Of a stretch of 64,000 nt of DNA, positions 7,856 to 16,159 are shown in pieces. Within the stretch, counting starts at the first letter, position 1, and each line of letters begins with the position of its first letter. The DNA is taken from contig JBBPZV010000044.1 in the NCBI GenBank assembly GCA_038198775.1, forward strand, positions 62,001-126,000, written 5' to 3'. This DNA is from JACCYJ01 sp038198775 (GTDB lineage Bacteria > Actinomycetota > Actinomycetes > Propionibacteriales > Nocardioidaceae). The notes under the pieces were generated by a model. It had not been told where the DNA came from. It searched no databases and saw nothing but the letters and a program-made list of their open reading frames with translations. The translations under genes were made by a program, and so were the position numbers.

Positions 7856-9208
7856 CTAGGTGTCGGCTCGCAGGAGCCTGCGGACCGTCCCGGCCAGTGC
7901 GTCGGCGACCAGCTGCGCCTCGGCGTGGGTCACCGCCTCCACCATCACCCGCACCAGCGGCTCGGTGCCGGAGGGTCGCAGCAGCACACGGCCGTTGTCA
8001 CCGAGTTGTTGCTGGGCCGCGGCGACCGCCGTGGCCAGCTCCGGATCGGTCCCGGCGCGGGACTGGTCCACATCCGCGACGTTGACCAACACCTGCGGCA
8101 GCCGCCACATCACCGATGCCAGCTCCGCGATCGAGCACCCGGTCGCCGCCATCTGGTCGGTGACGTGCAGAGCGCTCAGGATCCCGTCGCCGGTGCTGGC
8201 GTGATCGGCCATTATCACGTGCCCCGACTGCTCCCCACCCAGGGAGTAGCCGCCCGACCGCATCGCCTCCAGGACGTAGCGGTCACCGACGACCGTGCGC
8301 TCGACGCCGATGCCCTCTCGCTCCATCGCCTGCAGGAACCCAAGGTTGCTCATCACCGTCGCCACGACGGTGTCCGATGTCAGCCTGCCCGCCCGCCGCA
8401 ACGCCAGCGCCAGCAGCGCCAGGATCTGGTCGCCGTCGACCAGCTCGCCGGCGGTGTCGACGGCAAGACAGCGGTCGGCGTCACCGTCGAAGGCGAACCC
8501 CACGTCGGCCCGCTCGGTCACCACCGCGGTCTGGAGGTCACCGAGATGAGTCGATCCGCAGCCCTCGTTGATGTTGAGCCCGTCCGGCGTGTGGTGGATG
8601 GCCGTCACCGAAGCGCCAGCCGCCTCGAACGCCGCCGGCGCCACCTCCCACGCCGCGCCGTTGGCGCAGTCGAGCACGACGTGGAGACCGTCCAGCCGGT
8701 GCCCGATCGTGGACACCAGGTGCCTGACGTACGCGGCGGCTGCCTGCGGTCTGGGCTCCACCCGGCCCACCTCGGCTCCGACCGGACGCTGCCACGGCTC
8801 GCGCAACCGCCGCTCGATCGCATCCTCGGTGGCGTCAGGGAGCTTGTGCCCGCCGCGGGCGAAGAACTTGATCCCGTTGTCGGGCATGGGGTTGTGGCTG
8901 GCGGAGATCACCACCCCGAGATCGGCTCCCAGCTGAGAGGTCAGGAATGCGACGCCGGGAGTCGGGAGCACGCCGAGCAACGAGACGTCGACCCCGGCCG
9001 AGGCCAGACCGGCGACGACCGCCGCCTCGAGGAACTCACCGGAGGCCCTCGGGTCCCGCCCCACCACCGCGATCGGCCGATGGCCGGCGAACGCTCCCAC
9101 GTCGCCCAGCACATGGGCGGCGGCGGACGACAGCTCCAGCGCCAGCTGTGCGGTCAGGTCCAAGTTGGCGACCCCGCGGACGCCGTCGGTCCCGAAGATG
9201 CGCCCCAC
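7856..9208 (-). CDS. glmM: Phosphoglucosamine mutase
   Basis: Converts glucosamine-6-P to glucosamine-1-P for UDP-GlcNAc. The N-terminus MGRIFGTDGVRGVANLDLT is the family start. The phosphoserine loop ISASHNPMPDNG puts the catalytic Ser at residue 104. The metal loop is FDGDADRCLAVD, and the C-terminal phosphate-binding loop is LRPSGTEPLVRVMVEA. 450 aa, full length. Downstream of rpsI by 30 nt on the same strand, the usual actinobacterial arrangement. Works directly after GlmS (3161-5005). Confidence 0.97.
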   Translation of the reverse strand: MGRIFGTDGVRGVANLDLTAQLALELSSAAAHVLGDVGAFAGHRPIAVVGRDPRASGEFLEAAVVAGLASAGVDVSLLGVLPTPGVAFLTSQLGADLGVVISASHNPMPDNGIKFFARGGHKLPDATEDAIERRLREPWQRPVGAEVGRVEPRPQAAAAYVRHLVSTIGHRLDGLHVVLDCANGAAWEVAPAAFEAAGASVTAIHHTPDGLNINEGCGSTHLGDLQTAVVTERADVGFAFDGDADRCLAVDTAGELVDGDQILALLALALRRAGRLTSDTVVATVMSNLGFLQAMEREGIGVERTVVGDRYVLEAMRSGGYSLGGEQSGHVIMADHASTGDGILSALHVTDQMAATGCSIAELASVMWRLPQVLVNVADVDQSRAGTDPELATAVAAAQQQLGDNGRVLLRPSGTEPLVRVMVEAVTHAEAQLVADALAGTVRRLLRADT

Positions 9209-9238
9209 GTACCGGTGTCCAGCCGCCCGTGCTGGCGA

Positions 9239-9727
9239 TCAGCGCTTGCTGTACTGGGGTGCCTTGCGGGCCTTTTTCAGGCCGGCCTTCTTGCGCTCCT
9301 TGATGCGGGCGTCGCGGGTCAGCACACCGGCCTTCTTCAGCTCCGGCCGGTTCGCCTCGACGTCGAGCTCGTTCAGCGCCCGGGCCACCCCCAGCCGCAG
9401 CGCACCGGCCTGCCCGGTGGTGCCGCCGCCTTGGACGCGCGCCACCACGTCGAATCGGTCCACCAGGTCGGTGAGTACGAACGGCTCGTTGACCAGCTGC
9501 TGGTGCAGCTTGTTCGGGAAGTACGTCGGCAGGTCCCGGCCGTTGATCGACCACTGTCCCGCGCCGGGCACCAGCCGGACCCGCGCGATTGCCTCCTTGC
9601 GGCGCCCGGTCGCGCCCGCGGGTGCCACCGTGGCAGGGCGCGGCTCCGCGTCCGGTGCCGGCTCGCTGGCAGAGGTGTACGCGACGCTGCTCGACTGATC
9701 GACGGGTTCGGGGGAGGTCTCGGCCAC
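9239..9727 (-). CDS. rpsI: 30S ribosomal protein S9
   Basis: 162 aa from the GTG at 9727, which lies 8 nt after the rplM stop. A 40-residue low-complexity N-terminal extension, common in actinobacteria, precedes the S9 fold that begins at ATGRRKEAIARVRLVPG. The C-terminus ends QYSKR; in S9 the terminal SKR contacts P-site tRNA. A very long in-frame extension into and past rplM is antisense/shadow and was dropped. Operon rplM-rpsI-glmM. Confidence 0.96.
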   Translation of the reverse strand: MAETSPEPVDQSSSVAYTSASEPAPDAEPRPATVAPAGATGRRKEAIARVRLVPGAGQWSINGRDLPTYFPNKLHQQLVNEPFVLTDLVDRFDVVARVQGGGTTGQAGALRLGVARALNELDVEANRPELKKAGVLTRDARIKERKKAGLKKARKAPQYSKR

Positions 9728-9735
9728 GACTGTCC

Positions 9736-10179
9736 TCACTGCGCGATCTGGGTGATCTGGAACGGCTGCGGCTGCTGTGCCACGTGCGGATGCTCCGGTC
9801 CGGCGTAGACCTTGAGCTTCTTCAGCAGGGCCCGCCCTAGCCGGTTCTTGGGAAGCATTCCCCACACCGCCTTCTCGACCGCCTTGCGAGGGTCCCTCTC
9901 CAAGAGCTCGCGGTAGGGAACCGAACGCAGTCCACCCGGGTAGCCGGAGTGCCGGTGTGCCAGCTTGGTGTCGCGCTTGCTGCCGGTGAGCGCGACCTTG
10001 GCGGCGTTGACGACGATGACGAAGTCGCCGGTGTCCACGTGCGGGGCGAAGCTCGGCTTGTGCTTGCCGCGCAGCAGCGTCGCCACCTGGACCGCGAGCC
10101 GCCCCAGCACCACGTCGTCGGCGTCGATGACGTGCCACGTACGCTCGACGTCTCCGGGCTTCGGGCTGTAGGTACGCAC
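9736..10179 (-). CDS. rplM: 50S ribosomal protein L13
   Basis: 147 aa, beginning MRTYSPKPGDVERTWHVIDA, with KHKPSFAPHVDTGDFVIVVN and GMLPKNRLGRALLKKLKVY, the L13 signature. First gene of rplM-rpsI-glmM, with a readable promoter at 10252-10281 giving a leader of about 65 nt. Confidence 0.97.
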   Translation of the reverse strand: MRTYSPKPGDVERTWHVIDADDVVLGRLAVQVATLLRGKHKPSFAPHVDTGDFVIVVNAAKVALTGSKRDTKLAHRHSGYPGGLRSVPYRELLERDPRKAVEKAVWGMLPKNRLGRALLKKLKVYAGPEHPHVAQQPQPFQITQIAQ

Positions 10180-10251
10180 GGGGGTCGGCCTTCGTTCGCG
10201 GATGGGCGGATGGTGTGGCGCCGGAGCGGTTGGTGAGCACGCCGACCTCCC

Positions 10252-10281
10252 AGGCTACCTGGCCCTCCCGATGGGGGTCAA
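10252..10281 (-). promoter_or_regulatory. Promoter of rplM-rpsI-glmM
   Basis: On the minus strand, -35 TTGACC (10276-10281), 18-nt spacer, -10 TAGCCT (10252-10257). The expected start site is near 10246. Good match to the vegetative sigma-70-type consensus. Confidence 0.65.
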
Positions 10282-10381
10282 AGCGCTCGTCCGGGGGCGT
10301 CGACGCCGGTTTCGCCTCCAGACCGCAGGGGGAATAAGTTGGTGGCACCCCAGCAGGTCCTTCGTCGAAGGAGCAACCGAC

Positions 10382-11698
10382 GTGTCGCAAGAGCGGGTCC
10401 CCCCCACCAGCGGCGAGCAGACGCTGTCCGTGCGCGACAACCGGTCCGGACAGACCTACGAGCTGCCGGTGACCGACGGCAGCGTCCGCGCCTCGGACCT
10501 GGCCCAGATCACCGACGCCGACGGTGGCAGCCTGAGCGTGTACGACCCGGGCTTCGTCAACACCGCCTCCTGCCGCAGCGCCGTGACGTACATCGACGGG
10601 GACAAGGGCATCCTCGAGTACCGCGGCTACCCCATCGAAGCGCTCGCCGAGCACTCGACATACCTCGAGGTCGCCTACCTGCTGGTGCACGGCGAGCTGC
10701 CGAACCAGAGCGAGTACGACACCTGGGTCCACGAGATCACCTACCACACGTTCGTGCACGAGAACGTGAAGGCGTTCATGCAGGGGTTCCGTCATGACGC
10801 GCACCCCATGGGGATGCTGTTGTCTTCGGTGGGGGCTTTGTCGACGTTCTACCCCGAGTCGCGCAGCATCTCCGACCCCGACAACCGGCACATGCAGGTG
10901 GTCCGGATGATCGCCAAGATGCCGACACTAGGCGCGTGGGCGTTCCGGCACGCCCAGGGCAAGCCGTACGTCTACCCCGACAACGAGCTGTCGTACTGCG
11001 AGAACTTCCTCGGCATGCTGTTCAAGATGAGCGAGCAGAACTTCCACGCCGACGAGCGGCTGGTCAAGGCGCTCGAAGTGCTGTTCATCCTGCACGCCGA
11101 CCATGAGCAGAACTGCTCGACCAACGCCGTCCGCTCCGTCGGGTCCAGCCAGGTCGACCCGTACTCCGCGATCGCCGCCGGCATCGCGGCGTTGTACGGT
11201 CCGCTGCACGGCGGCGCCAACGAGGCGGTGCTGAAGATGCTGCGCCGCATCGGCAGCGTGGACAACGTGCCCGACTTCATCGACGGGGTGAAGAACGGCA
11301 AGGAACGCCTGATGGGCTTCGGGCACCGGGTCTACAAGAACTACGACCCACGGGCCACGATCATCAAGCGCGCCGCGGACGACGTCTTCGAGGTGACAGG
11401 GGTCAACCCGCTGCTCAAGATCGCCGTCGAGCTGGAGAAGATCGCGCTCGAGGACGAGTACTTCGTGGAACGCAAGCTGTATCCCAACGTCGACTTCTAC
11501 TCCGGGCTGATCTACGAGGCGCTGTCGTTCCCGCCGGAGATGTTCACGGTGCTGTTCGCGATCCCGCGCACCTCCGGGTGGCTGTCGCAGTGGTTGGAGC
11601 TGGTGGGCGACAAGGAGCAGAAGATCGCCCGCCCGAAGCAGATCTACACCGGCGGACGCGGCCTCGACTTCGTCCCGCGCCGGGAGCGCTGGTCCTGA
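10382..11698 (+). CDS. gltA: Citrate synthase
   Basis: Condenses oxaloacetate and acetyl-CoA at the entry to the TCA cycle. 438 aa from the GTG at 10382, preceded by GAAGGAG. The catalytic His lies in LHGGANEAVLKMLRRIG. The second site is MGFGHRVYKNYDPRA, and PRTSGWLSQWLE is near the C-terminus. The N-terminal beta domain (GSLSVYDPGFVNTASCRSAV) marks the long hexameric, NADH-sensitive type known from Gram-negatives and many actinobacteria. Divergent from rplM and followed by a hairpin 5 nt past the stop. Confidence 0.96.
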   Translation: MSQERVPPTSGEQTLSVRDNRSGQTYELPVTDGSVRASDLAQITDADGGSLSVYDPGFVNTASCRSAVTYIDGDKGILEYRGYPIEALAEHSTYLEVAYLLVHGELPNQSEYDTWVHEITYHTFVHENVKAFMQGFRHDAHPMGMLLSSVGALSTFYPESRSISDPDNRHMQVVRMIAKMPTLGAWAFRHAQGKPYVYPDNELSYCENFLGMLFKMSEQNFHADERLVKALEVLFILHADHEQNCSTNAVRSVGSSQVDPYSAIAAGIAALYGPLHGGANEAVLKMLRRIGSVDNVPDFIDGVKNGKERLMGFGHRVYKNYDPRATIIKRAADDVFEVTGVNPLLKIAVELEKIALEDEYFVERKLYPNVDFYSGLIYEALSFPPEMFTVLFAIPRTSGWLSQWLELVGDKEQKIARPKQIYTGGRGLDFVPRRERWS

Positions 11699-11703
11699 GG
11701 CGT

Positions 11704-11731
11704 CGCTATCCCAGGTGAACCTGGGAAAGCG
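11704..11731. terminator. Hairpin immediately after gltA
   Basis: The perfect inverted repeat TCCCAGGTGAACCTGGGA (core from 11709) is extended by CGCT/AGCG arms across one mismatched pair. It begins 5 nt after the gltA stop and has no T-tract. It is built on the same plan as the hairpin after rpoC at 39835-39858, with a compensatory base-pair change. Likely terminator or 3' mRNA-stabilising element. Confidence 0.6.
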
Positions 11732-11799
11732 TCACTGGAAACGGCGCACATCCTGTTGGAGGTGTCGCTCAGCCAGTTGAAGTACGAACCCGAGAGCGG

Positions 11800-13029
11800 T
11801 CAGCCGCTCAGCTCGCGCTGCAGCGGCGTGGGAAAGGTCGGCCGCACCTGCACCCCGGCGAGCCAGGCGGTCAGCCGTTCGGCCTCGACCTCGACCGCCG
11901 CAGCCTGCTCGGCGCCGATGTCCTCGAGCAGGCGTACGACGACCTCCCCGCCGGGACGCTGGCCCCAGCCGCCGACCACCCGACCGTCGCTCCACACCGT
12001 CGGACCGGCATTGCCGTAGGAGTCGAAGAGGCGGTCGCGGTGCGGTCCGAGGTACCACTCCCGCCGGCTCCATCCCATCGTGCTCGGGTCGAGCGAGGGC
12101 AGCAACGCCACCCACGGCTCGACCGGCGCCACCGGCTCGAGGTCGTCGGGCAGCGCGACTCCGACCTCGTCCCCCTCCAGGCGCACCTCCACCACACCGA
12201 CGTCCCCCAGCGCAGTCTTGGTCCGGGCCACCGTCCAACCCGTCCACCACGTGACGTCCTCCGGCGTCGCGGGGCCGAAGGCTCGCAGCCAGTGACCGAG
12301 CAGTGCCGCCCGGGCGACCCTCGACTCGGGAGGCGGTTCGGCGACGACCTCTGGACACCAGTCGCGCATCAGCACCCACCTCGGCTGGCGGTTTTGCCAG
12401 GCCCCGCCGGCCCGGGCTCGGGTGATCACACCGGCCGCGGACATCATCGCCGTCACCCGGCTCACCACGCCGTACTCCGCTCGGCCACCCGGTCCGGTCC
12501 GCATTTTCGCCTGTAGCTGCGGCACCGACCGGGTGAGGTCGCGCCCCGCCGTCGGCCCCAGCTCGGCCAGAGCCGCCACGACCGTGGCCTCTGTCTCGCT
12601 CAGCCAGCGTTCTCCGGCCGGCGCCAGCCCCCCTCGCTCGACGTCACGGACGATCTTGCGCCGCTCGGTGGCTGCCACGTCGTCGCTGGCCGCCGCCTGC
12701 ACCACCGGCAGCAGCCCGGTGGCGACGGCCCACACCGTACGCCGCATCGCCAGGTGCTTGACGATCGTCCGCTCGTCATAGAGCGCGGAGTCCACATCAG
12801 CATGCCTGAGCCCATCGACGCGCGCCCACGCCGCCAGATAGACCGACGCCGGATCAGTGGAGTGCAGCCCGACCAGCGAGTACGCGGCAGCGCCCACCGA
12901 CGCAGCCCTGGCCGCCGGCGCCAGGTGATGGCGCCCGGCCAGTCGCGCCCGGCGCTCAGCGGTGGTCAGCCGCAACGGCCGACGCGCCCCGGAGGAGGAG
13001 GGAAGACCGCGCCGGGGCGACGAACTCAT
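11800..13029 (-). CDS. Winged helix DNA-binding domain protein (HTH_42 / YcaQ-like family)
   Basis: 409 aa. Features typical of the HTH_42 (PF06224) family: LVGLHSTDPASVYLAAWARV, LYDERTIVKHLAMRRTVWAV, LLGHWLRAFGPATPEDVTWW, LLPSLDPSTMGWSRREWYLG and SYGNAGPTVWSDGRVVGGWG. Some members (AlkX/YcaQ) are DNA glycosylases acting on crosslinks or alkylated bases. This specific protein cannot be assigned a reaction from sequence alone. The ATG at 13029 overlaps the ABC-F stop (ATGA), fixing the start and coupling the two genes. Confidence 0.82.
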   Translation of the reverse strand: MSSSPRRGLPSSSGARRPLRLTTAERRARLAGRHHLAPAARAASVGAAAYSLVGLHSTDPASVYLAAWARVDGLRHADVDSALYDERTIVKHLAMRRTVWAVATGLLPVVQAAASDDVAATERRKIVRDVERGGLAPAGERWLSETEATVVAALAELGPTAGRDLTRSVPQLQAKMRTGPGGRAEYGVVSRVTAMMSAAGVITRARAGGAWQNRQPRWVLMRDWCPEVVAEPPPESRVARAALLGHWLRAFGPATPEDVTWWTGWTVARTKTALGDVGVVEVRLEGDEVGVALPDDLEPVAPVEPWVALLPSLDPSTMGWSRREWYLGPHRDRLFDSYGNAGPTVWSDGRVVGGWGQRPGGEVVVRLLEDIGAEQAAAVEVEAERLTAWLAGVQVRPTFPTPLQRELSG

Positions 13030-14708
13030 CGCCGCCGTGTCACCCGGGCTTCGTCCCACACCGCCTCGTCCGATTCGTACACCGACCCGTCGGCACCGAA
13101 GACCAGGAAACGGTCGAAGCCACGGGCGAACCACCGGTCGTGCGTGACCGCGATGACGGTGCCCTCGAACCGGTCGAGCCCCTCCTCGAGCGCCTCCGCG
13201 GACTGCACGTCGAGGTTGTCGGTCGGCTCGTCCAGGAGCAGCAGCGTCGCGCCGGACAGCTCGAGCAGCAGGATCTGCAGCCGGGCCTGCTGTCCACCAG
13301 ACAGCGACTCGAACCGCTGCTCTGCGGCCACGGCCAGCTCATAGCGGTCCAGGGATCGAGACGCCTCCTCCCGCGGCATGCCCGAGCGGTGGGTGTTCCC
13401 GCGGTGCAAGATCTCCAGCAGCGTCCGTCCGACCAGTTCTGGGTGCTCATGCGTCTGCAAAAACCAGCCGGGGCGGACCCGAGCACCAAGCCGGGCCCGG
13501 CCGGTGTGGACCACCGGTGCGACCCGGACGTCCTCCACCGGCTGGTGCTCCACATCCGGATGGCTGCCCCCGGCAGCAAGAAGCCGCAAGAAGTGTGACT
13601 TGCCCGACCCGTTGGAACCCAGCACCGCGAGTCGCTCGCCGTACCAGACTTCGAGGTCGAACGGTTGCATCAGGCCGGTCAGCTCGAGACGTTCGCAGAT
13701 CACCGCCCGCTTGCCGGTGCGCCCGCCGCGAAGCCGCATCGTGACCTGCTGCTCGCGCGGCACGGTCTCGGGCGGGCCGGCCTCCTCGAAGCGGCGCAGT
13801 CGGGTCTGTGCGGCCTGGTAGCGCGCGGCCATGTCGGAGTTGTACGCCGCCTTCTGCTTGTACATCAAGACCAGTGCCTTGAGCTTCGCGTGGTCCTCGT
13901 CCCAGCGCCGCCGAAGCTCCTCCAGCCGCTCGAAGCGGGCCCGTCTCGCCTGGTGGTACGACGCGAAGCCGCCGGGGTGGACCCAGGCGCCGTTGCCGCC
14001 GGCGCGAAGCTCGAGCGTGACGACCCGGGTCGCGGTGTTCGCCAGCAGCTCACGGTCGTGGCTCACGTAGAGCACCGTCTTGGTGCTGCCGGCCAGCCGC
14101 TCCTCGAGCCAGCGCTTGCCTGGCACGTCGAGGAAGTTGTCGGGCTCGTCCAGCAGCAACACCTCGTCCGGGCCACGCAGCAGCGCCTCCAGCACGAGCC
14201 GCTTCTGCTCACCGCCGGACAGGGTGCCGAGTTCGCGCCAGGTGGCCTTGTCGTACGACACCCCGAGTGCGGCGGTACAACAGGCGTCCCAGACCACCTC
14301 GATGGCGTAGCCCCCTGCATCGCCGAACTCCGCCAGCGCTTCGGCATAGCGCAGCTGTGTCGGCTCGTCGTCGCGCTCCATCAGGTCGAGCTCGATGGCG
14401 TCGACCGTGGCGGCCGCAGCGCGTACCCGCGTGGGTGCGACCGAGAGCAGCAGGTCGCGAACCGTCCAGTCCTCTTGGCCTTGCGCCACCAGCTGCCGCA
14501 TCACACCGAGCCCGCCGGTGCGGGTGACCACGCCCCCGTGCGGTTGCAGGTCGCCGGCGACGATCCGCAACAGGGTCGTCTTGCCGGCTCCGTTGGCACC
14601 GACCAGCGCGACCTTCCCACCGTCGCCGACCCGGAACGAGACGTCGTCCAGCAGCGTCCGCCCGTCCGGCAGCTCGTAGCGAATCCCCGCCAGGTCAACG
14701 TGTCCCAC
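13026..14708 (-). CDS. ABC-F family ATPase (ribosome-associated type)
   Basis: 560 aa with two ABC domains and no membrane spans, the ABC-F layout. Domain 1: GANGAGKTTLLRI (about 37-49), LSGGEQKRLVLEAL, VLLLDEPDNFLDV. The linker KLKALVLMYKQKAAYNSDMA is rich in charge and probably forms the P-site tRNA-interaction arm. Domain 2: GSNGSGKSHFLRLL, LSGGQQARLQILLLELSG, LLLLDEPTDNLDV. The GTG start gives the beta strand GHVDLAGIRYELPDG; an upstream extension is shadow. It resembles the M. tuberculosis Rv1473 type, which is annotated as a macrolide transporter but has no transport domain. A role in translation or antibiotic protection is possible but not shown. Confidence 0.85.
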   Translation of the reverse strand: MGHVDLAGIRYELPDGRTLLDDVSFRVGDGGKVALVGANGAGKTTLLRIVAGDLQPHGGVVTRTGGLGVMRQLVAQGQEDWTVRDLLLSVAPTRVRAAAATVDAIELDLMERDDEPTQLRYAEALAEFGDAGGYAIEVVWDACCTAALGVSYDKATWRELGTLSGGEQKRLVLEALLRGPDEVLLLDEPDNFLDVPGKRWLEERLAGSTKTVLYVSHDRELLANTATRVVTLELRAGGNGAWVHPGGFASYHQARRARFERLEELRRRWDEDHAKLKALVLMYKQKAAYNSDMAARYQAAQTRLRRFEEAGPPETVPREQQVTMRLRGGRTGKRAVICERLELTGLMQPFDLEVWYGERLAVLGSNGSGKSHFLRLLAAGGSHPDVEHQPVEDVRVAPVVHTGRARLGARVRPGWFLQTHEHPELVGRTLLEILHRGNTHRSGMPREEASRSLDRYELAVAAEQRFESLSGGQQARLQILLLELSGATLLLLDEPTDNLDVQSAEALEEGLDRFEGTVIAVTHDRWFARGFDRFLVFGADGSVYESDEAVWDEARVTRRR

Positions 14709-14781
14709 GAGGGACCAGTGTGCGGTGCGCGGGCAGGGGCGGTCGAGCGAGTTAGCCTCCCGCCGTCGACCCGGACTGGAT

Positions 14782-15603
14782 TTAGTGGGCGACCGCGCGA
14801 GCGAGCGCTGTCGGTCGATATCGGTCATCGTGCTGCTCGCCGAGCATCTCCCACCCGTGTCCGTTCGGTGCCAAGACGAACTCCCGCTGCGCGGTCGAGG
14901 TTGCTTCGAGGGCGGCGCGAAGTTGTTTCGCCGGGACGTCGACGTCGTCCGACGCGACCGCGAACAGCGCGTCCGAACGGATCCGCGCCGCCGCCCCGCG
15001 GACGTCGAGCCCCGGCCACTGCAGCGGCCCGGACAGGTCGACCACCCCGTCGACGCGTGGTCGGATCTCCGCACTCGCAACCGCGGCGACGGCCCCTCCC
15101 AGGGAGGCGCCCACGATCGTCACGCGGTGACCACCGTGGCCACGCAGCCATCGAACGGCGAGCTCGGCCTGGGCGACGTAGTCGGATGAGAAGCTCGCCC
15201 GGTGGCAGACCGACTCGCCGTAGTTGCACAGGTCGACAAGCACCGAGTGCACGCCGTACTCCCGCTGCAGCCACACCGCGTACGGCCAGAAGCCGCAGAG
15301 CCCCGCGTACCCGGTCTCGTGGACGAAGACAGCGCCGACGCGGCCCCGCCCCACTTCGGCGGCGGTCAGCCGGTCACCGCCGGGGCGGCGCAACACCAAC
15401 CGGTGGGCACTGGCCTGCGGCTGGCCACAGCGTTGAGACACCGACGACTCCGCCCAGCCCGGACCAGACCGCTCGGGGCGAGGAGACGCCGAGACGGTCG
15501 GCGGTTGGGTTGTTGGTTTGCCCGGCGGCGTCGCCGCCGGCTGGCCGGCGCCGGTGCACGCCGAGAGTAGACATGCCACTCCCAGATATGTCAACTTTGA
15601 CAT
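14782..15603 (-). CDS. Secreted lipoprotein with alpha/beta hydrolase (esterase-like) domain
   Basis: 273 aa. The N-terminus MSKLTYLGVACLLSAC is a short lipoprotein signal with lipobox LSAC, so Cys16 would be lipidated. A Pro/Thr/Ser linker covers about 20-50. The hydrolase domain has the nucleophile elbow GASLGG (Ser167), a probable acid at Asp220/221 (ASDDVD) and His250 in NGHGWEML. The substrate is unknown. The ATG lies inside a palindrome (15587-15604) that fits the PadR operator consensus, and a divergent PadR regulator starts 22 nt away, so PadR control is likely. Confidence 0.82.
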   Translation of the reverse strand: MSKLTYLGVACLLSACTGAGQPAATPPGKPTTQPPTVSASPRPERSGPGWAESSVSQRCGQPQASAHRLVLRRPGGDRLTAAEVGRGRVGAVFVHETGYAGLCGFWPYAVWLQREYGVHSVLVDLCNYGESVCHRASFSSDYVAQAELAVRWLRGHGGHRVTIVGASLGGAVAAVASAEIRPRVDGVVDLSGPLQWPGLDVRGAAARIRSDALFAVASDDVDVPAKQLRAALEATSTAQREFVLAPNGHGWEMLGEQHDDRYRPTALARAVAH

Positions 15604-15604
15604 A
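15587..15604. promoter_or_regulatory. Probable PadR operator
   Basis: TATGTCA-ACTT-TGACATA is a perfect 7-bp inverted repeat. It contains ATGT-N8-ACAT, the spacing known for PadR operators. It covers the start codon of the lipoprotein hydrolase and lies 22 nt before the padR start, so one site could control both divergent genes. Confidence 0.7.
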
Positions 15605-15625
15605 AGGGCACCGTAGCATCATGGA

Positions 15626-16159
15626 GTGCCGTCGGCTTTGGGCTTCGCGCTGTTGGGCCTGCTCGCCCGCCAGGAGCTGACCGGCTACGAGATCTCGGCG
15701 CGCATGAGGGCTCCGATCGGCTACTTCTGGAGTGCGCGGCACAGCCAGATCTACCCCGGCCTCCAGCGGCTGGAGGCCGACGGTCTGGTGAGGGCCACCG
15801 TCATCACCGGGCCGGGCCCTCGCCCCACCCGGCGCTACCGCATCACCGACGAAGGCCGCGCGGCGCTGCGGAAGTGGGTCACGTCCCCGGTCAGGCTGCA
15901 ACCCGCGCGCAGCGAGTTCCGGCTGCGCGTCTACTGCCTCTGGCTCGTCGAACCCGGTGCCGGTCGGACCCTCGTGGAGGGTTACCGCTCCCAGCACGCC
16001 ACGCTCCTCGACGAGTACGAACGCGAGGAGGAAGGCTGGCGGCCCACCCCCCAGCCGGGGTCGCCGGAGTTCGCCTCGTACGCCACCGCGCGGGCCGGGC
16101 TGTCGTACGAACGGCAGGTGGTCGCCTACTGCGACTGGCTGCTTGAGGCGCTGGGCTGA
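15626..16159 (+). CDS. PadR family transcriptional regulator
   Basis: 177 aa. The N-terminal winged helix has FALLGLLARQELTGYEISAR, HSQIYPGLQRLEADGLVRAT and RRYRITDEGRAALRKWVTS, the PadR pattern. The C-terminal helical Vir_act_alpha_C-like part (about 100-177) holds the ligand/dimer interface. GTG start; the nearby ATG at 15621 is out of frame. Its 3' end overlaps the convergent methyltransferase gene by 34 nt. Operator and likely target are the palindrome and lipoprotein immediately upstream. The inducer is unknown. Confidence 0.9.
   Translation: MPSALGFALLGLLARQELTGYEISARMRAPIGYFWSARHSQIYPGLQRLEADGLVRATVITGPGPRPTRRYRITDEGRAALRKWVTSPVRLQPARSEFRLRVYCLWLVEPGAGRTLVEGYRSQHATLLDEYEREEEGWRPTPQPGSPEFASYATARAGLSYERQVVAYCDWLLEALG

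Noticed and set aside
16126..16159. 34-nt convergent overlap of padR and the RsmC-like gene as something unusual
   Set aside because: Short convergent overlaps are common in compact high-GC genomes, and both C-termini look normal.
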